64,000 nt of DNA from Segniliparus sp051660745. GTDB lineage: Bacteria; Actinomycetota; Actinomycetes; Mycobacteriales; Mycobacteriaceae. Under the pieces are notes generated by a model that did no database searches, was not told where the DNA came from, and saw nothing but the letters and a program-made list of their open reading frames with translations. The stretch spans positions 1 to 64,000 of the forward strand of contig NZ_JBOFQF010000003.1 in NCBI RefSeq assembly GCF_051660745.1. The letters run 5' to 3'. Each line of letters opens with the position of its first letter. Positions within the stretch are counted from its first letter, which is position 1. Of the stretch, positions 34,565 through 42,587 are shown in pieces. The position numbers and the translations under genes were made by a program.

Positions 34565-37338
34565 CCGCAGAGAGCAGGGAGCGCCCGTCCTCGCAGGCGG
34601 AGGCGCCCGATTACTTCGCGGAGTTCCAGGCGGGCCTGCGGTTCAAGCTCGACCCGTTCCAGGTGCGGGCGTGCCGAGCGGTGCAAGAAGGCAGGGGAGC
34701 GTTGGTCTGCGCGCCCACCGGCGCGGGCAAGACGGTCGTGGGCGAGTTCGCCGCCGCGCTCGCCGTCGCCAAGGGCGGCAAATGCTTCTACACCACGCCC
34801 ATCAAGGCGTTGTCGAACCAGAAGCACGCCGATTTCGCGGCGCTGCTCGGAGCCGACCAAGTGGGCCTGTTGACCGGGGATGTCTCGGTGAACTCCGAGG
34901 CTCCGGTCGTGGTGATGACGACCGAGGTGCTGCGGAACATGATCTACGCGCACTCGCCGACGTTGGCCGGGCTCTCCCACGTGGTGATGGACGAGGTCCA
35001 CTACCTCGCCGACCGGTTCCGAGGCGCGGTGTGGGAAGAGGTCATCTTGAACCTCCCCCGCGAGGTCGTCGTGGTGAGCCTGTCCGCGACGGTCGGCAAC
35101 GCCGAGGAGTTCGGGGAATGGCTCCAAGAGGTCCGGGGGGACACCGAGGTGGTGGTCGAGGAGCGCCGCCCGGTGCCGCTGTCGCAGCATGTGCTGGTCG
35201 GCGAGCGGATGTTCGACCTGGAGCCAGAAGATCCGCGCCACGGCGAGCGAAGCGCGGACGGGGAGCTCTCGAAGGCCGAGCGGCGGCTGCGCCACGAGCT
35301 CGAGGCCCATATCAAGCAGCAAGAGGCGCTGGCGAGCTTCGACGACCCGAGGCCGGTCCGCCACCGGGGCGGCCAGCCGCCCCGGCGCCGTGGAGGCCAC
35401 GGGCAGACTTTCCTGTCCAGGGCGCGGGTGATCGGCAAGCTCGAAGAGGAACGGCTGCTGCCCGCCATCTGGTTCATTTTCTCCCGGGCGGGATGCGACG
35501 ACGCGGTGGCGCACTGCTTGCGCTCCCCGCTGCGGCTGATCTCGCCGGAGCAGAGCGCCGAGGTCCGTGCGCTGATCGAAGAGCGGACCGCGCAGCTGGA
35601 CTCCGCCGACCTGCGGGTCCTCGGCTACGAGACGTGGAAGAGCGCGCTGGAGCGGGGCATCGCGGCGCATCACGCGGGCATGTTCACCCTCTGGCGGCAT
35701 ATCGTGGAAGAGCTGTTCGTCAAGGGCATGGTGAAAGTCGTCTTCGCGACCGAGACGCTCGCCCTCGGGGTGAACATGCCCGCGCGCTCGGTGGTCCTGG
35801 AAAGCCTGGTGAAGTTCAACGGCGAGTCCCACGTCGACCTGACCCCGGGGGAGTACACCCAGCTCACCGGGCGGGCGGGCCGCCGAGGCATCGACACGCG
35901 CGGACACGCGGTGCTGCGTTGGAAGCCGGGCGTGCGCGCGGCCTCCATGCTCCGGCTGACCGACTCGCGCACCTATCCGCTGCGCAGCTCGTTCCGCCCC
36001 TCGTACAACATGTCGGTGAACCTCATCGACCGGGTCGGCCCGGCCGCGAGCCGGAGCCTTTTGGCGCAGTCGTTCGCCCAATTCCAGACCGATCGCTCGG
36101 TCTCCTCGGCGGCGGTGGTGCTCGCCCGGCGCGAGCAGGAGCTGGAGAAGGAGACCAAACGGCTCGACATCGCGGCCTCCCCGCTCAGCTCTGCGGACGT
36201 GCTCGACTATTTGGCCCGCAAATCGGACCTGAGCAGCGGCGCTTCGCGCACGCAACAGCGCAAGGGCCGGTCGGGTTCCGTCGGCGACGGGATCCGGTCG
36301 CTGCGGCGCGGCGACGTGGTCCGGGTGCCGGTCGGTCGCAGGCAGGGCTGGGCGGTGGTGCTCTCGCCCGACCACGACGGCGCGCACCCGAGGCCGCTCG
36401 TGCTCACCGAGGCGGGCTGGAGCGGAAAGATCTCCGCGGTGGACTTCGCCAATGAGGCTCCGCAGTTGGTGGGGACGATGTCCGTCCCGAAGCATCTCGA
36501 CCCACGGGACGGGCGGACCAAACGCGACACTGCCGCCCGGCTGACCGCGTACACCGAGAGCCTGCCCGCGCCGCTCCCGAAGCGGGAGCGCGCCGCCGCG
36601 TCGGACGGCCCCCGGTCGTTGCGCGAACATCCGGTGCACCGGATATCGCAGCGCGAGGAAGTGCTCGCCATCGCGCGGAGGCAGCGGACTTTGACGACGC
36701 AAGTGGAGCGGCTGCGCGAGGAGATCGGCGGCCGCTCGGGCTCCCTGGCCCGGATGTTCGACCAGATCACGGCCCTGCTGGCAGATTTCGGCTATTTGGC
36801 TCCCGATCCAGACTCGGACGAGGGGCCGACCACCACCGACCTCGGCCGCATGCTTCGGCGCACCTACAGCGAGTCCGACCTGCTGATCTGCGAGTGTCTT
36901 CGCTGGCGGATCTGGGAGGAGCTTTCCCCCGCAGAGCTCGCAGCCGTGGCCTCCTGCGTGCTCTACGAGCCGCGCGGCGACGACGAGCGCGTGTCGCGGA
37001 TGCCGACGCGCGCCGCGCAGACCGCGCTTGCCGAGACATTGAGGTTGTGGAGCGAGGTCGGCTCGGCGGAGCAGGCGCGGAACCTGCCGACGACCAGGGA
37101 GCCTAACGCGGGCCTCGCGCACGCGATGTGGGCCTGGGCCGACGGCGCGAACTTGGGCGACGCGCTCGACAGCCATCGCGGCCTCGCCCTCTCGCCGGGC
37201 GATTTCATCCGCTGGTGCAGGCAGGTGGTCGACCTGTTGGGGCAGATCGAAGCTCTCGCGCCGAGCGCGGAGCTCGCCGAGCGCGCCCGCGCCGCGATCA
37301 ACGGGGTCAGGCGCGGCGTCGTGGCTCTTGAGGCTTGA
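34561..37338 (+). CDS. helY: Ski2-like DEAD/DEAH-box helicase HelY
   Basis: This 925-residue superfamily 2 helicase of the Ski2/Mtr4 branch is conserved in actinobacteria. Walker A is APTGAGKT (about residue 56), the Walker B motif is MDEVHYL, motif III is SLSATVGNAEEF, and motif VI is QLTGRAGRRGID. The C-terminal third is the Ski2-type helical (DSHCT) domain. A likely role in RNA processing or turnover is inferred from the family. It is translationally coupled to tatC and ends a five-gene run. Confidence 0.92.
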   Translation: MTAESRERPSSQAEAPDYFAEFQAGLRFKLDPFQVRACRAVQEGRGALVCAPTGAGKTVVGEFAAALAVAKGGKCFYTTPIKALSNQKHADFAALLGADQVGLLTGDVSVNSEAPVVVMTTEVLRNMIYAHSPTLAGLSHVVMDEVHYLADRFRGAVWEEVILNLPREVVVVSLSATVGNAEEFGEWLQEVRGDTEVVVEERRPVPLSQHVLVGERMFDLEPEDPRHGERSADGELSKAERRLRHELEAHIKQQEALASFDDPRPVRHRGGQPPRRRGGHGQTFLSRARVIGKLEEERLLPAIWFIFSRAGCDDAVAHCLRSPLRLISPEQSAEVRALIEERTAQLDSADLRVLGYETWKSALERGIAAHHAGMFTLWRHIVEELFVKGMVKVVFATETLALGVNMPARSVVLESLVKFNGESHVDLTPGEYTQLTGRAGRRGIDTRGHAVLRWKPGVRAASMLRLTDSRTYPLRSSFRPSYNMSVNLIDRVGPAASRSLLAQSFAQFQTDRSVSSAAVVLARREQELEKETKRLDIAASPLSSADVLDYLARKSDLSSGASRTQQRKGRSGSVGDGIRSLRRGDVVRVPVGRRQGWAVVLSPDHDGAHPRPLVLTEAGWSGKISAVDFANEAPQLVGTMSVPKHLDPRDGRTKRDTAARLTAYTESLPAPLPKRERAAASDGPRSLREHPVHRISQREEVLAIARRQRTLTTQVERLREEIGGRSGSLARMFDQITALLADFGYLAPDPDSDEGPTTTDLGRMLRRTYSESDLLICECLRWRIWEELSPAELAAVASCVLYEPRGDDERVSRMPTRAAQTALAETLRLWSEVGSAEQARNLPTTREPNAGLAHAMWAWADGANLGDALDSHRGLALSPGDFIRWCRQVVDLLGQIEALAPSAELAERARAAINGVRRGVVALEA

Positions 37339-37411
37339 TCGCTGACACGCGGGGACAAGGTCGTCGCCGTGTGGTGTCGGTTCGTCCTGCTGCCTGGGGG
37401 CGCATGTCCTG

Positions 37412-37594
37412 GTGTTCAGCCTGGTGTTCAGTCTGCTGTTCGGCGCGGTGTTCTTCGGCTCGGCGCTGCTGTCGGGAGCGGCGGGGGTCGATCCGCTCGT
37501 GCTGTGGGGATTCGCGGTGGCCTTCGCGTTGCTTTTGGGCATGGTGGCGGCCCTTGCGATGCGCCGGGGGCGTGACTGCTCAGGGAGTCTTTAG
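37412..37594 (+). CDS. Possible small two-helix membrane protein
   Basis: This 60-residue frame would be almost wholly hydrophobic (SLVFSLLFGAVFFGSALLSG and LWGFAVAFALLLGMVAALAM) and starts at a GTG. It could be a real small membrane protein or the first half of a broken gene: hydrophobic segments continue in another frame at 37656. I see no strong ribosome site. Confidence 0.4.
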   Translation: MFSLVFSLLFGAVFFGSALLSGAAGVDPLVLWGFAVAFALLLGMVAALAMRRGRDCSGSL

Positions 37595-37655
37595 CCGGTG
37601 TGGCCCCTGCCGACTACTCGAAAGCGGCGACCGGCTCAAACGCACTGGCCCGTTG

Positions 37656-37841
37656 ATGATTGCCATATGCGGTGTCAACGCACTGGTCCAGGCTGTTTCG
37701 GTCTCGGCCTCCCCGTCGGCGGACAGCGTGCCGTTGCGGCTTCTCTCCGTGGCGTTGATCACGAGCTCGGGCGTGTGCTACTGGATGTGCCCGAAGCTGC
37801 CGCGGGCGGGCGCCGAGCTTCTGGCGGCGCCTGAGCGATGA
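37656..37841 (+). CDS. Possible small membrane protein or second half of a split gene
   Basis: The 61-residue frame has two moderately hydrophobic stretches (MIAICGVNALVQAVSVSA and VPLRLLSVALITSSGVCYW). Together with 37412-37594 it would make a four-helix protein if a frameshift lay at about 37580-37600. No sequence family is recognised. It ends 16 bases before the convergent regulator gene. Confidence 0.35.
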   Translation: MIAICGVNALVQAVSVSASPSADSVPLRLLSVALITSSGVCYWMCPKLPRAGAELLAAPER

Positions 37842-37857
37842 GCGTGGCGCGGGAGCC

Positions 37858-38580
37858 CTAGGCCAGTTCGGCCTCGGCGAGCAGGGCCGCCCACTGCTGC
37901 GGGGTTCGTGCCGCGATCCGCTCGACGGGGCCCGAGACGCAGAGGGCGGCGCGCACGGCGGTCCGTCCGTCCGCCCACACCGGCACGGAGACGCTTGCCA
38001 CGCCCGGCTCGCGCTCGCCCGCGCTGTGCGCCCAGCCGCGCTCGCGGACGAGCGTGAGCGCCTCCTCGTCGAAGGCGGCCGCGCGCAGCAGGCGGGCGCG
38101 CAGCTCTGGCTCCTCCCACGCGAGGAGCACTTGCGCCCCCGAGCCCGCGGTGAGCGGCAGCCGCGCGCCGACCGGGACCGAGTCCCGCAGCCCCGATGCT
38201 GGCTCGGCGGAGGCGACACACACGCGATGGTCGCCCTCCCTGCGGTAGAGCTGGACGCTCTCGCCGACCTCCTCCCGCAACGCGGGGAGGGCACGGGCCG
38301 CGGCTTCGACGAGCGGGTCGGCCGCATGCGCGGCGAGCTCGTGCAGTCCTGGTCCGAGCATGAAACGGCCGTCGCCGTCTTTGGCGAGGAGGCGATGGGT
38401 GTGCAACGCCTGGGCGAGGCGGTGCGCCGTGGCGCGGGGCAGCCCGGTGCGGGCGGTGAGCTGGCCGAGGCTCGCGGGGCCTTGGCGCAGCGCGTGCAGG
38501 ACGAGGACGGATTTGTCGAGCACCCCGATGCCGCTCGATCCGGTTTCGGGAAAGCTCGGACCTCTGCTATCATTGCCCAT
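37858..38580 (-). CDS. IclR-family transcription regulator of leuCD
   Basis: This 240-residue regulator has an N-terminal winged helix (LDKSVLVLHALRQGP to RATAHRLAQAL) and the IclR effector-binding domain. It is divergent from leuC, as in Mtb Rv2989-leuC and in the LtbR/NdgR group that controls leucine and tryptophan genes in other actinobacteria. The ATG is at 38580, and only 54 bp separate the two start codons, so binding there could affect both genes. The ligand is unknown. Confidence 0.88.
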   Translation of the reverse strand: MGNDSRGPSFPETGSSGIGVLDKSVLVLHALRQGPASLGQLTARTGLPRATAHRLAQALHTHRLLAKDGDGRFMLGPGLHELAAHAADPLVEAAARALPALREEVGESVQLYRREGDHRVCVASAEPASGLRDSVPVGARLPLTAGSGAQVLLAWEEPELRARLLRAAAFDEEALTLVRERGWAHSAGEREPGVASVSVPVWADGRTAVRAALCVSGPVERIAARTPQQWAALLAEAELA

Positions 38581-38595
38581 ATATTGATACTAGCA

Positions 38596-38610
38596 TCTCA
38601 AATAGTGAGA
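38596..38610. promoter_or_regulatory. Inverted repeat between the IclR gene and leuC
   Basis: TCTCA-AATAG-TGAGA is a perfect inverted repeat in an AT-rich 54-bp divergent region. Its position between the two start codons suggests an operator for the IclR-type regulator. Binding is inferred, not shown. Confidence 0.55.
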
Positions 38611-38634
38611 TTTCTCAATGATGGAGGAGCCGCC

Positions 38635-40041
38635 GTGACAGCCCCACGGACCTTGCCCCAGAAAGTGTGGGACAACCACGTCGTCGCCCGAGACGAGGCG
38701 GGCGGCGCGGACCTGCTCTACATCGACTTGCACCTCGTCCACGAGGTGACGAGCCCGCAGGCCTTCGACGGACTGCGCCTCGCGGGCCGCACGCTGCGCA
38801 GGCCCGACCTCACCATCGCGACGGAGGACCACAACGTCCCGACGGACACTGTCCTCGGGCCGATCAAAGACCCGGTCTCCCGCGCCCAGATCGAGGCGTT
38901 GCGCGTGAACACCGCCGAGTTCGGCGTGCCGCTGCACCCGATGGGCGCCGCCGAGCAGGGCATCGTGCACGTCATGGGGCCGCAGCTGGGGCTCACCCAG
39001 CCGGGGACGACCGTGGTCTGCGGCGACAGCCACACCTCGACCCACGGCGCGTTCGGCGCCTTCGCGCTCGGCATCGGCACCTCCGAGGTCGAGCACGTCA
39101 TGGCCACACAGACGCTGTGGCTCAAGCCGTTCAAGACGATGGCGATCAACGTCTCCGGCTCGCTCGCGCCGGGGGTGGTCGCGAAAGACCTCATTCTCGC
39201 GGTGATCGCCGAGATCGGCACCGGCGGCGGCCTCGGCCACGTGCTCGAATACCGGGGCCAAGCCGTGCGAGAGCTTTCCATGGAGGCCCGCATGACGATG
39301 TGCAACATGTCGATCGAGGCGGGCGCCCGCGCGGGCATGGTCGCCCCCGACGAGACGACCTTCGCCTACCTCAAAGGCCGCGAGCGGGTGCCGAAGGGCG
39401 CCGACTGGGACCACGCCGTTGCCGCCTGGCGGCAGCTGCCGACCGACGAGGGCGCGCGGTTCGACCGCGAGGTCTTCATCGACGGCTCCAAGCTCGCCCC
39501 GTTCGTCACCTGGGGCACCAACCCGGGCCAAGGCGCCCCGCTCTCGTCCGCGGTGCCCGACCCGGACACCCTCGGCGAGGACCAGGAGCGGGCCGCCGCC
39601 CGCCGCGCGCTCGAATACATGGGCCTCGCGGCAGGCACGCCCCTGCGGGACATCTCGGTGGACGCGGTGTTCGTCGGATCGTGCACGAACGGGCGGATCG
39701 AGGACTTGCGCGAGGTGGCTTCGGTCCTCAAGGGCCGCAAGGTCGCCGAGGGCGTGCGGATGCTCATCGTCCCCGGCTCGGGCCGGGTGCGCGAGCAGGC
39801 CGAGGCGGAAGGGCTCGCGGAGGTGTTCGAGCGGGCCGGGGCGCAGTGGCGCCAGCCGGGCTGCTCCATGTGCCTCGGCATGAACCCGGACCAGCTCGCG
39901 CCAGGCGAGCGCTGCGCGTCCACGTCGAACCGCAACTTCGAGGGCCGTCAGGGCCGGGGCGGGCGCACCCATCTGGTGTCGCCGCTCGTCGCCGCCGCCA
40001 CGGCGGTGCGCGGCAAGCTGTCGTCCCCGGCCGACCTGTGA
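38635..40041 (+). CDS. leuC: 3-Isopropylmalate dehydratase, large subunit
   Basis: LeuC with LeuD isomerises 2- to 3-isopropylmalate in leucine synthesis. The 468-residue protein has aconitase-type active-site segments (TEDHNVPT, CGDSHTSTHGAFGAFA) and the three 4Fe-4S ligands: one Cys in VGSCTNGRIED and two in GCSMCLGMN. The GTG at 38635 has GGAGG 7 nt upstream. leuD follows 10 bp later. The pair sits between the IclR regulator and a toxin-antitoxin pair rather than next to hupB as in Mtb. Confidence 0.95.
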   Translation: MTAPRTLPQKVWDNHVVARDEAGGADLLYIDLHLVHEVTSPQAFDGLRLAGRTLRRPDLTIATEDHNVPTDTVLGPIKDPVSRAQIEALRVNTAEFGVPLHPMGAAEQGIVHVMGPQLGLTQPGTTVVCGDSHTSTHGAFGAFALGIGTSEVEHVMATQTLWLKPFKTMAINVSGSLAPGVVAKDLILAVIAEIGTGGGLGHVLEYRGQAVRELSMEARMTMCNMSIEAGARAGMVAPDETTFAYLKGRERVPKGADWDHAVAAWRQLPTDEGARFDREVFIDGSKLAPFVTWGTNPGQGAPLSSAVPDPDTLGEDQERAAARRALEYMGLAAGTPLRDISVDAVFVGSCTNGRIEDLREVASVLKGRKVAEGVRMLIVPGSGRVREQAEAEGLAEVFERAGAQWRQPGCSMCLGMNPDQLAPGERCASTSNRNFEGRQGRGGRTHLVSPLVAAATAVRGKLSSPADL

Positions 40042-40051
40042 GGAGGAAATA

Positions 40052-40642
40052 ATGGAACCGTTCACTACCCACACCGGAGTCGGCGTGCCCCTGCGTCGTT
40101 TCCAGGTGGACACCGACCAGATCATCCCCGCCGTCTACCTCAAGCGGATCACCCGCACCGGCTTTGAGGACGGGCTTTTCGCGGAATGGCGCAAGGAGCC
40201 GGACTTCGTCCTCAACCGTCCCCCCTACGACCAGGGCTCGGTGCTCGTCGCGGGCAGCCCGTTCGGCGTCGGCTCCTCGCGCGAGCACGCGGTCTGGGCA
40301 TTGTGGGACTTCGGCTTCCGTGTCGTGGTCGCCGCCGAGTTCGGCGACATATTCCGAGGCAACGCCGGGAAGTCGGGCCTGCTCACCGCGCAGGTGGCGC
40401 AAGCGGACGTGGAGCTGCTGTGGAAGGCGCTCGAAGAGCAGCCCGGCCTTGAGATCACGGCGGACCTCGCCAAGAAGACGGTCACGGCGGGCCCGGTGAC
40501 CGTCGCGTTCCGGATCGACGACGGCGTGCGGGGACGGCTTCTGGAAGGCCTGGACGACGTGGCGCTCACACTGCAGCACGCGGACGCCCTGGCCGCCTTC
40601 GAAGCGAAGCGCCCGTCCTGGCTGCCGACCACCGCAGGCTGA
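40052..40642 (+). CDS. leuD: 3-Isopropylmalate dehydratase, small subunit
   Basis: The 196-residue LeuD provides the substrate-binding swivel domain for LeuC. Typical segments are VDTDQIIPAVYLKRI and the GSSREHAVWAL loop. The ATG at 40052 is preceded by GAGGAAA. The length matches the bacterial family (about 195-200 aa). It is transcribed with leuC. Confidence 0.95.
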   Translation: MEPFTTHTGVGVPLRRFQVDTDQIIPAVYLKRITRTGFEDGLFAEWRKEPDFVLNRPPYDQGSVLVAGSPFGVGSSREHAVWALWDFGFRVVVAAEFGDIFRGNAGKSGLLTAQVAQADVELLWKALEEQPGLEITADLAKKTVTAGPVTVAFRIDDGVRGRLLEGLDDVALTLQHADALAAFEAKRPSWLPTTAG

Positions 40643-40684
40643 TTTCCCACTGGCGCTGTCAGTGATCCCCGCTACACTTTCTCC

Positions 40685-40966
40685 ATGGGAAAGAAAGTGT
40701 CGGCGACGTTGACGGACGCGCAGCTCGAAATTATCGAGCGGGCTGTGTCCGAGGGGGCGGCGAAGTCCGTCGCGGCTTTCGTCGCCGCTGCTGTGGCGGA
40801 GAAATGCGGGGCAGTTTCGCGGCAGGACGCGCACGGGGACGGCGAAGACCCTCTCGAGAGTTTGCTGCGAGAGATGGACGAAGAGTACGGCCCGCCGTCG
40901 CCGGAGGCCGAAGCATGGGCGGAAGAGCAGATCGCCCGGTTGCTCGGCAGGGCGCAATCGGCATGA
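40685..40966 (+). CDS. vapB: VapB-like antitoxin
   Basis: This 93-residue protein has an N-terminal segment KKVSATLTDAQLEIIERAV that looks like a ribbon-helix-helix DNA-binding domain, and an acidic C-terminal tail suited to wrapping a toxin. It overlaps the PIN gene by 4 nt (ATGA), which is the usual antitoxin-toxin layout. A TACACT hexamer ends 6 nt before the ATG, so a leaderless start is likely. The gene name is by context and analogy. Confidence 0.7.
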   Translation: MGKKVSATLTDAQLEIIERAVSEGAAKSVAAFVAAAVAEKCGAVSRQDAHGDGEDPLESLLREMDEEYGPPSPEAEAWAEEQIARLLGRAQSA

Positions 40967-41355
40967 GCGTGGACGGGAGAGCGGGCTACACGCTGGACGC
41001 CGGTGCGTTGATCGCGTTCGAACGTGGCGATGAGCGGATACGGAAGTTGATTGCGCGCGCCGTGCGGCAGCGTCTGCCCCTCCACGTCCCCGCGACCGCA
41101 CTGGCCCAAGCTTGGCGCGGCGGTCCGAGACAAGCTCGCTTGTCACGTTTGCTTGCCTCGGGCCATGTCGGTGTGCCCGTGCTTGACGAACAGGCTGCTC
41201 GGCGGGTGGGATTGCTATGCGGGAAGTCTCGCCACCACGACATCGTCGATGTGCATGTTGCGGTGGACGCTCGGGAGCATCGTCACCAGGTGGTCACCTC
41301 CGATCCCGACGATTTGCGCAGGGTCGACCCCGGTCTCGGGATTGTCGAAATCTAA
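40963..41355 (+). CDS. vapC: PIN-domain toxin, VapC family
   Basis: This 130-residue PIN-domain protein is expected to be an RNase that cleaves tRNA or rRNA when its antitoxin is lost. An acidic residue early in the protein (D12, in YTLDAGALIAFE), a mid-protein DIVDVHVAV and VTSDPDDL near the end fit the metal-binding Asp set. The stop overlaps the convergent glycosyltransferase stop by 4 nt. The target RNA is not readable. Confidence 0.78.
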   Translation: MSVDGRAGYTLDAGALIAFERGDERIRKLIARAVRQRLPLHVPATALAQAWRGGPRQARLSRLLASGHVGVPVLDEQAARRVGLLCGKSRHHDIVDVHVAVDAREHRHQVVTSDPDDLRRVDPGLGIVEI

Positions 41356-42587
41356 GGCTGGAGCAGCCGCACCGGCAGCTTGAGGCTGGGCCGGGGGGTC
41401 GGCTCTCGGCTGTCGTGCCGCTTCGCGCCGCGATACACCTCGACGGTCCGCTCCGCCACCGAGCGCCAGTCGAAGCCGTCGGCGATCCGGTCCCTGGCCG
41501 CTTTCGCCATGCGGGCCGAGCGGGCGGGGCTGGCGAGCGAGCGGCCCACCGCCTCGGCGAGCGCGGCGACCTCGCCGGGGGGGAAGGTCCGACCGTTGAC
41601 GTTCTCGGCAACGGCTTCGCCGAGCCCGCCGGTGTCGGCGACGACCAGCGGGACGCCCGCGGCCGCGCCTTCGAGCGCGACCAAGCCGAACGGCTCGTAA
41701 CGGCTGGGCACGACCATCGCGGACGACGCCCGCATATGGCGCTGGATCCCGTTGCGGTCGAGCTTCCCGAAGAACCTGACCGCGCTCGCGACTTTGTGCT
41801 CGCGCGCGATCTCGCGAAGCCATTGCTCCTGGGTGCCCGTGCCGACGACCGACAGCGTCGTCCCCGGATGCGCTGTGCGGATCGCGGGCAGCGCCGCGAC
41901 GAGGTCGTGGACGCCTTTCTCGTACTCAAGCCTGCCGACGAAGAGCAGCCGGGGCGGGGTCGCGCAGCGGTCCGGCGGGCGGAACGGCCAGATGGACAAG
42001 TCGATCCCGTTGGGAATGACCGCGACTGGCTCGTCCAACGGTTCGAACAGGGTTGTCGTCTCGCGGCACATGGACTCCGAGCAGCAGATCAACGCGTCGG
42101 AGCCGTGCGCGAGCCACCGCTCCGCCGAGTGCACTTGGGCGCTGACGGGGTTGCCGATCCAACCGTCGTGGCGCCCTGCCTCAGTGGCATGGACGGTGGT
42201 GACGAGCGGGACGGCGAGATGCTCGGCCAATGCGATCGCGGGCGCGGCGACCAGCCAGTCGTGCGCGTGCACCACCTCGGGCTGGAAGGATTCCGCGAGC
42301 GCAAGGCCCGCCCTGAGCATGGCGTGCCCGAACGAGAGCGTCCATGCGACAAGGTCCGAGCCGAATTCCAGGCTCAGCGGGTCTTCGGGCACCGAGACGA
42401 CCCGCACGCCGTCTTGCGTCGTCGTGGCCAGCGGGGATTGCGCGGCGGTGGCTCCCATCGGGCCTCGGGAGAGCACCACGACCTCATGCCCGAGCCCGGC
42501 GAGCGCCTTGGCGAGCTCCTGCACATGTCTGCCGAGCCCGCCGACCACGACGGGCGGATGCTCCCAGCTGAGCAGCAGGACACGCAT
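41352..42587 (-). CDS. GT4 alpha-1,4-glucosyltransferase (Rv3032-like)
   Basis: This 411-residue GT-B glycosyltransferase matches Mtb Rv3032, which elongates the glucan of methylglucose lipopolysaccharide and contributes to glycogen. The N-terminal loop EHPPVVVGGLGRHVQEL and the C-terminal EX7E-type region SRYEPFGLVALEGAAAG, with VGRLEYEKGV, are typical. The ATG at 42587 shares one base with the upstream stop (TGATG). It is the last of three overlapping minus-strand genes and is convergent to vapC. Confidence 0.9.
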   Translation of the reverse strand: MRVLLLSWEHPPVVVGGLGRHVQELAKALAGLGHEVVVLSRGPMGATAAQSPLATTTQDGVRVVSVPEDPLSLEFGSDLVAWTLSFGHAMLRAGLALAESFQPEVVHAHDWLVAAPAIALAEHLAVPLVTTVHATEAGRHDGWIGNPVSAQVHSAERWLAHGSDALICCSESMCRETTTLFEPLDEPVAVIPNGIDLSIWPFRPPDRCATPPRLLFVGRLEYEKGVHDLVAALPAIRTAHPGTTLSVVGTGTQEQWLREIAREHKVASAVRFFGKLDRNGIQRHMRASSAMVVPSRYEPFGLVALEGAAAGVPLVVADTGGLGEAVAENVNGRTFPPGEVAALAEAVGRSLASPARSARMAKAARDRIADGFDWRSVAERTVEVYRGAKRHDSREPTPRPSLKLPVRLLQP

